Below are positions 21,801-28,716 of a DNA stretch of 40,964 nucleotides, in pieces; position 1 is the stretch's first letter, and each line of letters begins with the position of its first letter. A program made the position numbers and the translations under genes. Source of the DNA: a virus. The notes under the pieces are model-generated. The model saw only the letters and a program-made list of their open reading frames with translations. It searched no databases and was not told the DNA's origin. The stretch covers positions 1 to 40,964 of IMG/VR virus record IMGVR_UViG_3300031576_000142; one strand, 5' to 3'.

Positions 21801-22136
21801 CTATCGCTTATCGTGACAACGGCAGCCGCATTGTCCAGCCTCACCAAGCACGGCTAGGACTTGGTTGCTCTCCATCAGGATTTCTGCTTCTGCATCGCTG
21901 GTGCTCTTGACTTCAGTACCTGAGAAGCGCCTGAACAATATCCGGTCTCCTGATCTTACTGGATTCTGGATCTGACGCATGTCGGATCCGCGACGCCCTG
22001 GGCCGGCCGCCAGCACATCACCCATAAAAGCTGGCGTCCTGGCGGATTCTGGGATAATTAGCCCGCTTTTGGTAACTCTATCCCTGCCCCAAGGACGCAC
22101 CAGGAGGTTGTCTGCTAGCGGGATTAAGTTGTCCAT
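21801..22136 (-). CDS. GroES-like co-chaperonin, 111 aa
   Basis: The pattern 'PLADNLLVRPWGRD', then 'KSGLIIPESA' (about 23-32, the mobile loop that docks on GroEL), 'GDVLAAGPGR' (39-48), 'VRSGDRILFRRFSGTEV' (60-76) and 'ILMESNQVLAVL' (87-98) follows the Cpn10/GroES fold from end to end. A short Cys-rich tail follows ('CGCRCHDKR'). No GroEL partner is in the genome, so it would cap the host chaperonin, as T4 gp31 does for capsid folding. It is transcribed with integrase rather than with capsid genes, which is unusual. Confidence 0.85.
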   Translation of the reverse strand: MDNLIPLADNLLVRPWGRDRVTKSGLIIPESARTPAFMGDVLAAGPGRRGSDMRQIQNPVRSGDRILFRRFSGTEVKSTSDAEAEILMESNQVLAVLGEAGQCGCRCHDKR

Positions 22137-22166
22137 GAAATTTGTGGGGCCACAAGGGCCCCGGTG

Positions 22167-22481
22167 CTATTTGGTCTTGAAGCCCTCCTTCTGGCGGATC
22201 ACGCTAAGTTTTTCGTGTCTCCTGACTACGAAATCATACTTTCTCTGGCTCTCAGGACTCTGAACCGTCAGCGTGCTCCGACCCTCTTCTTTCATCGCCT
22301 TCTTGACTTCCTCGGCCTTCTTCTCCAGGCGCTCATATCTGGAGTCGATATCCTCCTTGTCGGAGATATAGTTCAGAGCTAGCTTTCCCGCTCCTGTGGG
22401 CTGGGGAGTCCCGGGCAGCTCCTGCTGCTTGGCCCCGTTGGATTTGCTCTTGCTCGCCTTATCTGCTGTTGCGGTAGACAT
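22167..22481 (-). CDS. Hypothetical charged helical protein, 104 aa
   Basis: The likely start is ATG 22481 (MSTATADKASKSKSNGAK), preceded by GGAGGA; an upstream Met at 22520 is possible. It has a low-complexity polar N-terminus, then a long charged helix ('YERLEKKAEEVKKAMKEEG') and 'RKYDFVVRRHEKLSVIRQKEG'. No family is recognised. It lies between a nuclease-like gene and the GroES-like gene. Confidence 0.65.
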   Translation of the reverse strand: MSTATADKASKSKSNGAKQQELPGTPQPTGAGKLALNYISDKEDIDSRYERLEKKAEEVKKAMKEEGRSTLTVQSPESQRKYDFVVRRHEKLSVIRQKEGFKTK

Positions 22482-22501
22482 GATTCCTCCTGCGTCTTGG
22501 T

Positions 22502-22957
22502 TTACAGGCATGTCGGCCATTCTCCGGGCCTAAGCCTGAATATTGTTTCGTGCCAGGTGCCTTCGGGCTGTAGTGCCTCAACCTTAATCCCGCCCATGAT
22601 CCCGTCTTGCCGGCGCCAGAGCTGAACCTTTTGCCCGCTGAAATTCCATGGGATCTGCTGGATCTCGTCTTTCTTGCGTCCTGTAACATGATCCAAGGTG
22701 GCTTGCACGAAAAGGGTTTGACACTTATTTGGATGGATCCCAATTAGGTCTATGCACCCAAAAAAATCCGCACTCAATGATATGGGCCTTATCTTGTGGG
22801 TTTTCTTGTCTTTGAGCCAGAGCACCCGCTGTCCTGCCTTCTGGACTCGATAGCCTAGAGTCACCAAAAAATCCTCCAACTTCTTTTCAAAACGCTTGCC
22901 AGCAGCTCGGTTGCCGGCTCTAGGATTTTTCTTTTCAGTGGTATTGATTTCTGCCAT
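22502..22957 (-). CDS. Nuclease-like protein (divergent PD-(D/E)XK / resolvase type), 151 aa
   Basis: A basic N-terminus is followed by 'GKRFEKKLEDFLVTLGYRVQKAG' (acidic residue in the first helix), 'FFGCIDLIGI' (acidic residue at the end of a strand) and 'TLFVQATLDHVTGRKKDE'. This strand order resembles Hjc/VRR-NUC PD-(D/E)XK nucleases, but the usual E-x-K is replaced by a Q-A, so activity is uncertain. It may be a Holliday-junction resolvase or restriction-like protein. The assignment is tentative. Confidence 0.5.
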   Translation of the reverse strand: MAEINTTEKKNPRAGNRAAGKRFEKKLEDFLVTLGYRVQKAGQRVLWLKDKKTHKIRPISLSADFFGCIDLIGIHPNKCQTLFVQATLDHVTGRKKDEIQQIPWNFSGQKVQLWRRQDGIMGGIKVEALQPEGTWHETIFRLRPGEWPTCL

Positions 22958-22961
22958 GTTA

Positions 22962-23453
22962 TTATTCCTTCATCAGGTATCGACGGGAAGTCTTGACTTT
23001 CGACACGTTGTCTATGCAATGGTTTCTGGCTTTCTTGTAGGCTGCCTCGAAAATCTTCTTGTATTCCACGATCTCGGCCGGCGTCATGGGCCATTTGTCG
23101 GCTCTGGCTATCTCGGTTTCTTTTTGTTCTGGGAATTTCAACCCACAAAGCCAGCCGTCATGAGCAGCTGAGCAACGATGGCATACCCGGATGGGTATAA
23201 AAACTTGCCCCTCAAATCCATAAGTCCCGATGTTGGTCAGGCCCAGCCACCAGTGTTTATTTTTGCTGTTCTGAGAATCGTCTATGATGATATAACAAGT
23301 GGTCTTTCCGCAGCCTTTGAAATTTATCCCGCCATCACCACAGGAAGGCTCAACTATCCCGGATCCGTATTTCTCACTTAGTTTCTCAAAATATTCGTGG
23401 GTCTCGTTTTCATCCGTCCAGGTCACGCCGCCAACGCAAATCATTTGCGCCAT
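22962..23453 (-). CDS. Zinc-binding hypothetical protein, 163 aa
   Basis: The likely start is ATG 23453 (MAQMICVGGVTWTDENE), with AAGAGG upstream, overlapping the previous gene by 13 bases. Cysteines occur as 'EPSCGD..', 'FKGCGKTTC' and 'RVCHRCSAAH..GWLCG', compatible with one or two zinc sites. The C-terminal half is helical and basic. Function is unknown; zinc-finger proteins are common in phage early operons. Confidence 0.6.
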   Translation of the reverse strand: MAQMICVGGVTWTDENETHEYFEKLSEKYGSGIVEPSCGDGGINFKGCGKTTCYIIIDDSQNSKNKHWWLGLTNIGTYGFEGQVFIPIRVCHRCSAAHDGWLCGLKFPEQKETEIARADKWPMTPAEIVEYKKIFEAAYKKARNHCIDNVSKVKTSRRYLMKE

Positions 23454-23833
23454 ACCTCTTGTTTCCCGGCCAACCAATGGTCTACGTCCTTTGCGGCCCG
23501 CTCGATGCTCCAGCCTTTCCAGTTCTCTCTTTGACAACGGTCCTGGAGCTCGCTTAGATACTCTTTGGCCACGTCCACGGGATCATCGAGCTTGCGAAGG
23601 AAGTTCAGGATCCGCTTCGCCGCGGCCATGGCTCTCGCCTTATAGGTGCCGTTCCAAGTCGGGATAAGATCAAACCCGCGCAGCTTCTTGTAGTGCTCCA
23701 CTACCGCCATGAGCTGACCATAGCCAGCCTTAAACTCGGCAAGGACTGTGTGTTCTCCGGTCCAGGTGTTCACGGTTATTTTGAAGGTGTGACTGCATTC
23801 AGGACATTTTGGTTCGATGTTGAAGAGCTGCAT
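23441..23833 (-). CDS. Zinc-ribbon-containing hypothetical protein, 130 aa
   Basis: The N-terminus 'MQLFNIEPKCPECSHTFKI' has a CPxC knuckle; the remainder is helical and basic ('ARAMAAAKRILNFLRKL', 'DRCQRENWKGWSIERAAKDVDHWLAGK'). It is the first gene of the operon that runs to the integrase, behind a leader of about 390 bases. Function is unknown. Confidence 0.65.
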   Translation of the reverse strand: MQLFNIEPKCPECSHTFKITVNTWTGEHTVLAEFKAGYGQLMAVVEHYKKLRGFDLIPTWNGTYKARAMAAAKRILNFLRKLDDPVDVAKEYLSELQDRCQRENWKGWSIERAAKDVDHWLAGKQEVWRK

Positions 23834-24140
23834 CCGGGTATCTCCGCAAGTAATAATTGGGGTAATACGCTTTTGCCTTGGATCTGCCCTGCGGGGCGGC
23901 CAGAAGAGACTTAAGCAGGGCAGATCGAAGGGAAAATGTCTCGGCCTGTGGGCCGGCAGCGGACCTTTCTACTGCCCTTGGCTTTTCTCTGTGATGTAGA
24001 GCTAAGATGATCCAAGGCGGGGCGGACAGGTTGTACCCATTTTATCGCGTCCGTCGGTCCCCTTAATGCCTGTAGTGCTCGAAAGGACAGGCGGCCTAGT
24101 TCGGTGCCATTTGTTTGATAGCGCGACAGCCGAGCGCGCT
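23834..24140 (-). other. Long gene-free leader of the integrase/GroES operon
   Basis: About 300 bases have no credible gene. A perfect 12-bp inverted repeat GATCTGCCCTGC / GCAGGGCAGATC (23881-23892 with 23915-23926) encloses 22 bases. Part of its loop (GAGAC 23906-23910 and GGCC 23898-23901) can pair with 23938-23942 and 23943-23946, again in interleaved order. Smaller hairpins AGCGCG/CGCGCT (about 24120-24140) and GCCTGT/ACAGGC (about 24069-24093) are also visible. The message therefore has an extended structured 5' region. Confidence 0.5.
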
Positions 24141-24217
24141 GAAAATAAAAGGGGCTTCGAGAGGCAACCCCGGCTAGGGGATCTCGAAGCCCGCAATCTG
24201 GAACTACAGCCGGGGTT
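24141..24217 (-). ncRNA. Pseudoknot with terminator-like 3' stem
   Basis: RNA from the promoter at 24230-24258. Stem A is a perfect 10 bp (24208-24217 with 24166-24175; arm AACCCCGGCT). Stem B is a perfect 11 bp (24182-24192 with 24152-24162; arm GGGCTTCGAGA). The order in RNA is A-B-A'-B' with loops of 15, 6 and 3 bases. B' is followed by C then TTTTATTTT, so stem B alone would be an intrinsic terminator. This looks like an attenuator whose fold decides whether the operon is read. Confidence 0.7.
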
Positions 24218-24229
24218 ACCATGGGTGAA

Positions 24230-24258
24230 ATATTACTCTAAGTCTTTCTGCTTGTCAA
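24230..24258 (-). promoter_or_regulatory. Promoter of the integrase/GroES operon
   Basis: Minus strand: TTGACA (24253-24258), 17-base spacer, TAATAT (24230-24235). The predicted start is about 24222-24226, just before stem A of the pseudoknot. Confidence 0.75.
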
Positions 24259-24303
24259 GTTTATCGACGGAGGATATAACATCAGGCTTTGATAGCCCAG
24301 GAA

Positions 24304-24826
24304 TCATATCATGCTTCCTTGCTCAGGCAATCCGATGCGCCCAGCTACGGCGCGGCCCATGATCCCAGTCCCAGGGAATAGGTCGTCCAGGATGTCCCCG
24401 GGCTGAAAATTCAGGCAATCCAGCAACCAAATGCAGAAGCGTGCCGGTTTTGCACCGCAAAGCCCCTTGCGAAGCGCCACGGACTCGATCAAGTGATCCT
24501 TGCTGGTCGCGTCTTTGGTAGACCGTTTACGCCCGCCACAGAAAATGACCGGCTCCCAGGTATACGCTAGGCCAACTCCGGGCTTGAAGCAGGAGAACGG
24601 CTTGACCCATGCCAGTACCCGAGAACGCGGATAGGGGGGGGGCATGCGGAAGGATCGCCTGGAGCGAAGGCGAATGCAAAGACATGGCCCAGCCGTCTGG
24701 GTACTCGAGCTCGAGCAGGCGCATGAGGTCGATGTGGGCCGCCAGGGTATTCCACTTCCTAGTTTCAGGATGATCGTATTTAGTGGCGCAGCCAAGATAC
24801 GGAGGATCGGCGTAGGCGAATTTCAT
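24304..24826 (-). pseudogene. DNA methyltransferase with a frameshift in a C9 tract (possible phase variant)
   Basis: The first frame (from ATG 24826) starts MKFAYADPPYLG with the DPPY catalytic motif (residues 7-10) and 'GWAMSLHSPSLQAILP'. It then leaves the family pattern at a run of nine C (minus strand; G9 at 24634-24642). A second frame resumes the pattern ('AWVKPFSCFKPGV', 'YTWEPVIFCGGRK', 'FQPGDILDDLFPGTG') and ends at 24304. With eight C instead of nine, the two join into one protein of about 174 residues, a normal size for this MTase type. It is either an assembly error or a slippage switch that turns the enzyme on and off. Confidence 0.75.
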
Positions 24827-24963
24827 TTTGAAATTCGGAATCCAAGAATCTTGGTTGAAAAGATAGCTTTCTCCACATCTGGGCTAGGAGTGACACGCGG
24901 GACCCATAGGCCGTTGCACCAGACGAATCCTGCGGGCGCCTCTGGCTCTTTCTTCTTGTTCAC
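24823..24963 (-). CDS. Small hypothetical protein, 46 aa
   Basis: I choose GTG 24963 as start because it forms a GTGA overlap with the methyltransferase stop and has GGGGGA seven bases upstream; a longer frame from 25035 overlaps coding sequence by 75 bases. The product 'NKKKEPEAPAGFVWCNGLWV' ends '..TKILGFRISK'. It sits between two methyltransferase genes and overlaps the second by ATGA. Confidence 0.55.
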   Translation of the reverse strand: MNKKKEPEAPAGFVWCNGLWVPRVTPSPDVEKAIFSTKILGFRISK

Positions 24964-26348
24964 CGAACAATCCCCCGCATCAATCGAATCTTCGCCCGTG
25001 CTTCCCTGGCGCAAGCCATGTTCGACTCCCGGCATTGCGCCTCGGAAACCAATCGCCGCATCATCCCTGCGTCAAACTCGCAAATGGCCCCGCATTGGAT
25101 GCAGACGCAGATATCCCCCGGCCGAGCGCCGTCCGGGCAGTTGTAGCCAGAGGCGCGATCATACCGCGCCGCAGGCGGGGCATTCGGAACTATACTAGAT
25201 TTTTTGACATTCATAATGTCCTCTACTCTTTGAATCCGTTCCCCCAGCCAGACCATGCAGGGCACCGCCATCGAGTTGCCGATGGCCTTGTACCGAGGGC
25301 CGTCGGGACATTCCTCTTTCGGTTTACCGCGCCAGGCGACCAGCGTGTAGTCGTCAGGAAGTCCCTGGAGTCGCTCGCACTCGCGTGGGGTCAGCCTGCG
25401 CACCGCCATCCCGGCCTTGAGGTAGTTCTGGCATTGGGCGCCGGGCCCGGACGTAACCGCGCCGGTCCGGTCACCCATCTCGCGGACCTCCGACTTGCTG
25501 TTCTGTTGGAACACCAGAGGAGCTCCGTCTCCTTTCCCGCTCACGCCCGACTCTGCCTTGAGCGGTGGTACGACGTTGGAAAGACCGCCTCTTCCGTTTC
25601 GCGCGCCGGCTTCAAGGATCGGGATAATCGGCGTCCCCCGCCCCGTTCCGTCCTCGCTCGCATCAAAGCCGTCTCCACGCAAAGTGTGCGCGATCAAATG
25701 TCCTGCTTGGGCTTGGTTATCGTCCGCGCCGCAAGTTCCAACGCCTGTTGCAGTAAGGGCGGCAACGCCCGCCCTCGCCTTGCCGCTCGGCGCAGGATTC
25801 CGGCGCAGGCAGTCGGGCTCAAAAAGTACCGCCGCGGCACGTCGCCAGTCTCCAAGATATCCGACAACGAAGACGCGACGGCGGCGCTGGGGAACTCCGA
25901 AGTACTGAGCGTCCAGGATTCGATAGGACCACCCATACCCGAGTTGGCCCAGCGCCCCGAGGAAGGCTCCAAAATCCCGCCCTCGGTTGGACGACAAGAC
26001 GCCGGGCACGTTTTCCCAGACAATCCATCGGGGCCGAGCGAGGTCAGCAATTCGGAGAAAGACGAGGGCCAGGTTGCCACGCGGGTCTGCCATTCCCTTT
26101 CGCAGCCCGGCCACCGAGAAGGACTGGCAGGGGGTTCCTCCCACGAGAAGGTCGATTGCTCCATTCTTGAACTCCTGTCTGTCGTGAATCGTCGTCATGT
26201 CCCCGAGGTTCGGGACGTCGGGGTAATGGCGTTGAAGGACGGCCGAGGGAAACTTCTCGATCTCCGAGAGCCAGGCGGCTTTCCAGCCCAGGGGATGCCA
26301 GGCCGCGGTCGCCGCCTCGATGCCGCTGCAAACAGAGCCGTAGATCAT
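24960..26348 (-). CDS. C5-cytosine DNA methyltransferase with a C-terminal extension, 462 aa
   Basis: SAM-binding motif I is at 1-10 (MIYGSVCSGI) and the catalytic PCQ at 73-75 (Cys74). ENV is at 112-114, QRRRR at 154-158, a variable target-recognition region follows to about 315, and 'RYKAIGNSMAVP' is at 352-363. All catalytic motifs are intact. It methylates cytosine in a specific site, probably protecting phage DNA from host restriction; no cognate endonuclease is seen. Residues from about 381 onward exceed the usual end of the family and carry a Cys cluster ('CVCIQCGAIC', 414-423), which may be a fused zinc module. It overlaps a small gene by GTGA. Confidence 0.92.
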   Translation of the reverse strand: MIYGSVCSGIEAATAAWHPLGWKAAWLSEIEKFPSAVLQRHYPDVPNLGDMTTIHDRQEFKNGAIDLLVGGTPCQSFSVAGLRKGMADPRGNLALVFLRIADLARPRWIVWENVPGVLSSNRGRDFGAFLGALGQLGYGWSYRILDAQYFGVPQRRRRVFVVGYLGDWRRAAAVLFEPDCLRRNPAPSGKARAGVAALTATGVGTCGADDNQAQAGHLIAHTLRGDGFDASEDGTGRGTPIIPILEAGARNGRGGLSNVVPPLKAESGVSGKGDGAPLVFQQNSKSEVREMGDRTGAVTSGPGAQCQNYLKAGMAVRRLTPRECERLQGLPDDYTLVAWRGKPKEECPDGPRYKAIGNSMAVPCMVWLGERIQRVEDIMNVKKSSIVPNAPPAARYDRASGYNCPDGARPGDICVCIQCGAICEFDAGMMRRLVSEAQCRESNMACAREARAKIRLMRGIVR

Positions 26349-26360
26349 GCCCTCGGCCCT

Positions 26361-26561
26361 TCAAGCGCGAAACGCGCCGCATGTCCCCATGTCATCCCGC
26401 ATATGCGCATCCCACATCTGCCCGCAGCCGGCGCAAAACGACAAGCAAACGCACTCCTCGCGCCCGCAGTTGACGCAGGTCAGGACCGGGGGCTCAAGCG
26501 TGGCGGAGTTCACCCGCGACCAGGCGCGGGCGTTCTTTAGGGCGATGCGATCATTTCTCAT
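26361..26561 (-). CDS. Small Cys-rich (zinc-finger-like) protein, 66 aa
   Basis: ATG 26561, overlapping the upstream gene by ATGA. Cys pairs appear as 'CVNCGREECVC' and 'CAGCGQMW', probably one or two zinc knuckles. It lies 12 bases before the C5-methyltransferase. Function is unknown. Confidence 0.65.
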   Translation of the reverse strand: MRNDRIALKNARAWSRVNSATLEPPVLTCVNCGREECVCLSFCAGCGQMWDAHMRDDMGTCGAFRA

Positions 26562-27364
26562 TTAACAACGGCCTCCCGCTCGACAAAGAACCCCGCGAAC
26601 TTGTCCGCTCCATAGGCCCCGCGTGTCAATTCAATGATTCCGCGAACCGTGATTTTCTCGGGCGTCTCGCGCTGCTCAAGCCAGGTCTTAACTCCTTGTT
26701 CACAAGCTCCGGTGATGATGCGGTAGGCCCGGATGGCGTCCCGCTTCGATATCTCGCGGTCTAGGGTCCAAGACTTGAACTCGGAAGTGTCCCTTGATCC
26801 AATCTTGTAGAGCAAGCCGTCCCGTGCTTCGGCTAGGGTCTTCCCGTGCGAGAAATCGTCCCCGTTCGTGATGAGATACGAAATCTCCGTCTTTCCGCAG
26901 ACGATAACTCGCGACACAGAGCCGCGCTGAGAAACGATCCTGGCGAGGATGCCGTCGGCGAACGAGTAGCCAGAGGCGGCAAAGGCAGACAGAAGCATGG
27001 CGCGGGATATTGCTATGGCTTCAGACCTGGCCCTGGTATCGTTCTGCTCCGTTGCGATCTTCGCGCGCTCGGCGCTCGTCAGGCTCCCGAGGTGCAGGTA
27101 CCCGCCGATGGACTGCGGCAGCTTGAGACCGTCGGCGCTCGTCAGGCCCGCGAGGTGCAGGTACCCGCCGATGGACTGCGGCAGCTTGAGACCGTCGGCG
27201 CTCGTCAGGCTCGCGAGGTGCAGGTACCCGCCGATCTTGACCAATCGTGGAAACGCCTTGGTCATTTTAACGGCGTTGGCATCGAGATTCCCGGTTATCT
27301 CGGTCCAGTCGTAAACGACGCCGGGCTTAGCGACAAGATTTCCGATAAATAGTTCTTTTTTCAT
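26558..27364 (-). CDS. Hypothetical protein with 21-residue repeats, 268 aa
   Basis: ATG 27364 (MKKELFIGNLVAKPG) has GGAG upstream; a longer frame reaches 27493 but lacks a better site. Near the N-terminus are about three copies of a 21-residue unit containing 'IGGYLHLAGLTSADGLKLPQ', like the short beta-solenoid or leucine-rich repeats seen in many metagenomic phage proteins. The rest is alpha/beta, with 'LTRGAYGADKFAGFFVER' near the C-terminus. Function is unknown; a binding scaffold is plausible. Confidence 0.7.
   Translation of the reverse strand: MKKELFIGNLVAKPGVVYDWTEITGNLDANAVKMTKAFPRLVKIGGYLHLASLTSADGLKLPQSIGGYLHLAGLTSADGLKLPQSIGGYLHLGSLTSAERAKIATEQNDTRARSEAIAISRAMLLSAFAASGYSFADGILARIVSQRGSVSRVIVCGKTEISYLITNGDDFSHGKTLAEARDGLLYKIGSRDTSEFKSWTLDREISKRDAIRAYRIITGACEQGVKTWLEQRETPEKITVRGIIELTRGAYGADKFAGFFVEREAVVK
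27072..27235 (-). repeat. 63-bp tandem repeat inside a coding region
   Basis: Two nearly identical 63-bp units (27072-27134 and 27135-27197) and a partial third are in frame with the 268-aa protein and encode its 21-residue repeats. Near-identity at DNA level indicates recent duplication. Confidence 0.85.
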
Positions 27365-27365
27365 T

Positions 27366-27530
27366 TTATTCTCCTCTTGCGCTTGGTTCGTTCCTCTCCC
27401 GGTGCGGCTCCTTCTTCTCGGCCTTTCGGTTCGCGTAGCAAACGGAACAGCCGCAGAGCGCAAGGCACTTGTCGTAACCCCTTCGATGCTCAAAACAATC
27501 CGAAAGGTTCCAAGTCGTTCTACAGATCAC
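27366..27530 (-). CDS. Small Cys-rich protein, 54 aa
   Basis: GTG 27530 overlaps the preceding stop as GTGA, and the TAA at 27366 is directly followed by the ATG of the next gene. The product contains 'CLALCGCSVCYANRK', a cluster of four cysteines, then a highly charged tail. This coupling style is the rule in this operon, which supports it. Metal binding is likely; function is unknown. Confidence 0.55.
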   Translation of the reverse strand: MICRTTWNLSDCFEHRRGYDKCLALCGCSVCYANRKAEKKEPHRERNEPSARGE

Positions 27531-27739
27531 TTGCCCGCCTTTTTCTGGCCCCGGCGAAGGGAATCCCGGAGCATGTCTTGCCCTTCATCTACGATAGTCC
27601 TCTGGATTGGACAATACTCAAAGGCGCAGTCTGCTTCGCCATCGACTGGAGTCTGAATATCGCAGTAGCGCTGGCGCTTTGCGCTGCATCGGGTGCGGCC
27701 TTTGATCCAGGCTTTTCGGGCGTCGAATCTATCTGGCAT
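27527..27739 (-). CDS. Small hypothetical protein, 70 aa
   Basis: I place the start at ATG 27739 (MPDRFDARKAWIKGRTR), near the stop of the upstream gene; a Met four residues earlier (27751) is equally possible. It is basic, with 'YCDIQTPVDGEADCAFEYCP' suggesting a cysteine pair. It belongs to the tightly packed accessory operon. Confidence 0.55.
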   Translation of the reverse strand: MPDRFDARKAWIKGRTRCSAKRQRYCDIQTPVDGEADCAFEYCPIQRTIVDEGQDMLRDSLRRGQKKAGK

Positions 27740-28022
27740 CGGTCGGCCCATTTGGATTATGTTCCACAGTATCCTTCGCACTCTTGGGCGCGGCCTTGTC
27801 ACATTGGCGGCAGATTGAACGCTGGCAGTCTTGGACCTCTTGCTTAAAACCCGTCGCCAGCATCCCGCAGAGAGTAGCCGGGAATGCGTACTTTTCGCCC
27901 GACCCATCGAACAGATGATCAACGCGGCTCCTGGCCCTGTCGTCGTAGTTCGGATAGTGCGGGTGCGTGGCAGAACAGACGATGAGATCGTGATAGCGTC
28001 GAAGCTCGTATTGTCGGATCAT
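27729..28022 (-). CDS. Hypothetical protein with CxxC, 97 aa
   Basis: ATG 28022 by ATGA overlap. 'MIRQYELRRYHDLIVCSATHPHYPNYDDRAR' is followed by 'CQRSICRQCDKAAPKSA'. The cysteine arrangement suggests a zinc site. No family is recognised. Confidence 0.6.
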   Translation of the reverse strand: MIRQYELRRYHDLIVCSATHPHYPNYDDRARSRVDHLFDGSGEKYAFPATLCGMLATGFKQEVQDCQRSICRQCDKAAPKSAKDTVEHNPNGPTDAR

Positions 28023-28159
28023 CTTCCCTCCCCGGCGATCTCCAGCAGCTTCGCCTCAAGCAGCCTGGCGTATGCATCAAGGACGTGGATTTGCTCAGGC
28101 ACCCCGATTCCCGCTGTCTCACAGACGGCGATCCAGGCGCGGATTTGGTCGATGGTCAT
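28019..28159 (-). CDS. Small hypothetical protein, 46 aa
   Basis: ATG 28159 has GAGGAGG nine bases upstream, which decides this start over longer frames. The product 'MTIDQIRAWIAVCETAGIGV' is fully helical and ends 'KLLEIAGEGR'. It overlaps the next gene by ATGA. Confidence 0.6.
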   Translation of the reverse strand: MTIDQIRAWIAVCETAGIGVPEQIHVLDAYARLLEAKLLEIAGEGR

Positions 28160-28352
28160 GCCGGTTTGCCTCCTCTGCCGTGGTCCGATCATATTCAAGC
28201 CCGAAGAATCTCCACCCACGAGGCCCCCCAAGCATCCGTATTGAGATCGGCCAGGAGTGGGCGATCCAGAAACCGAGATGCAGGACTTCGTTCGGCCACA
28301 CAAATCGCAAACACACGCGGAGCCCTCCGACGCGCCAGGGGAGAAGTATCAT
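28119..28352 (-). CDS. Small hypothetical protein, 77 aa
   Basis: ATG 28352 overlaps the upstream stop. 'MILLPWRVGGLRVCLRFVW' is followed by aromatic-rich strands ('LHLGFWIAHSWPISIRMLGG', 'WRFFGLEYDR') and a charged tail. Similar Trp-rich short proteins are frequent in phage early operons. It overlaps the following gene by about 40 bases. Confidence 0.6.
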   Translation of the reverse strand: MILLPWRVGGLRVCLRFVWPNEVLHLGFWIAHSWPISIRMLGGPRGWRFFGLEYDRTTAEEANRHDHRPNPRLDRRL

Positions 28353-28525
28353 TTGATCTTCGGATAGCCCCCGGTGATCGGAGGGAACACGACGCGGCTC
28401 TCAACCTTATCGCATCTGCACGAAAGCTCGCAAACGCGAGAGCCGTCCTCCAAATCGAATACGCGGGACTCCGGGATGCAGCCGATCAGGCGGCATGGAA
28501 GAAGGCTCAACCACCAGGAGATCAT
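28349..28525 (-). CDS. Small Cys-containing protein, 58 aa
   Basis: ATG 28525 (ATGA with the upstream stop) to TGA 28349 (again ATGA with the next start). Product 'MISWWLSLLPCRLIGCIPES', then 'CELSCRCDKVESRVVFPPI'. Coupling at both ends and four or five cysteines support it being real. Function is unknown. Confidence 0.6.
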   Translation of the reverse strand: MISWWLSLLPCRLIGCIPESRVFDLEDGSRVCELSCRCDKVESRVVFPPITGGYPKIK

Positions 28526-28716
28526 CCGATCTTCTCCAGGCCTTCCTCGATTCGGATTCGCGCCTTGTGTAACTTGAGAACCACATCGTCGCAGTTGTTG
28601 AGAGTATCCAGGGCAAAACGAAGTGCGGAACGAGCGGAATTAATCCGGTCACGAAGCGCAGCGATATCGTTCTGCTCGCGCTGGCGTTTGAACGCCTCAG
28701 TTCTTGGATCAGGCAT
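28522..28716 (-). CDS. Small helical protein, 64 aa
   Basis: ATG 28716. It is charged, probably all-helical, 'MPDPRTEAFKRQREQNDIAA' then 'SARSALRFALDTLNNCDDVV', and may form a coiled coil. It overlaps both neighbours. Confidence 0.6.
   Translation of the reverse strand: MPDPRTEAFKRQREQNDIAALRDRINSARSALRFALDTLNNCDDVVLKLHKARIRIEEGLEKIG

Noticed and set aside
25035-26540. 501-codon plus-strand frame opposite the C5-methyltransferase
   Set aside because: It is a shadow of the clearly real methyltransferase gene on the minus strand in GC-rich DNA.
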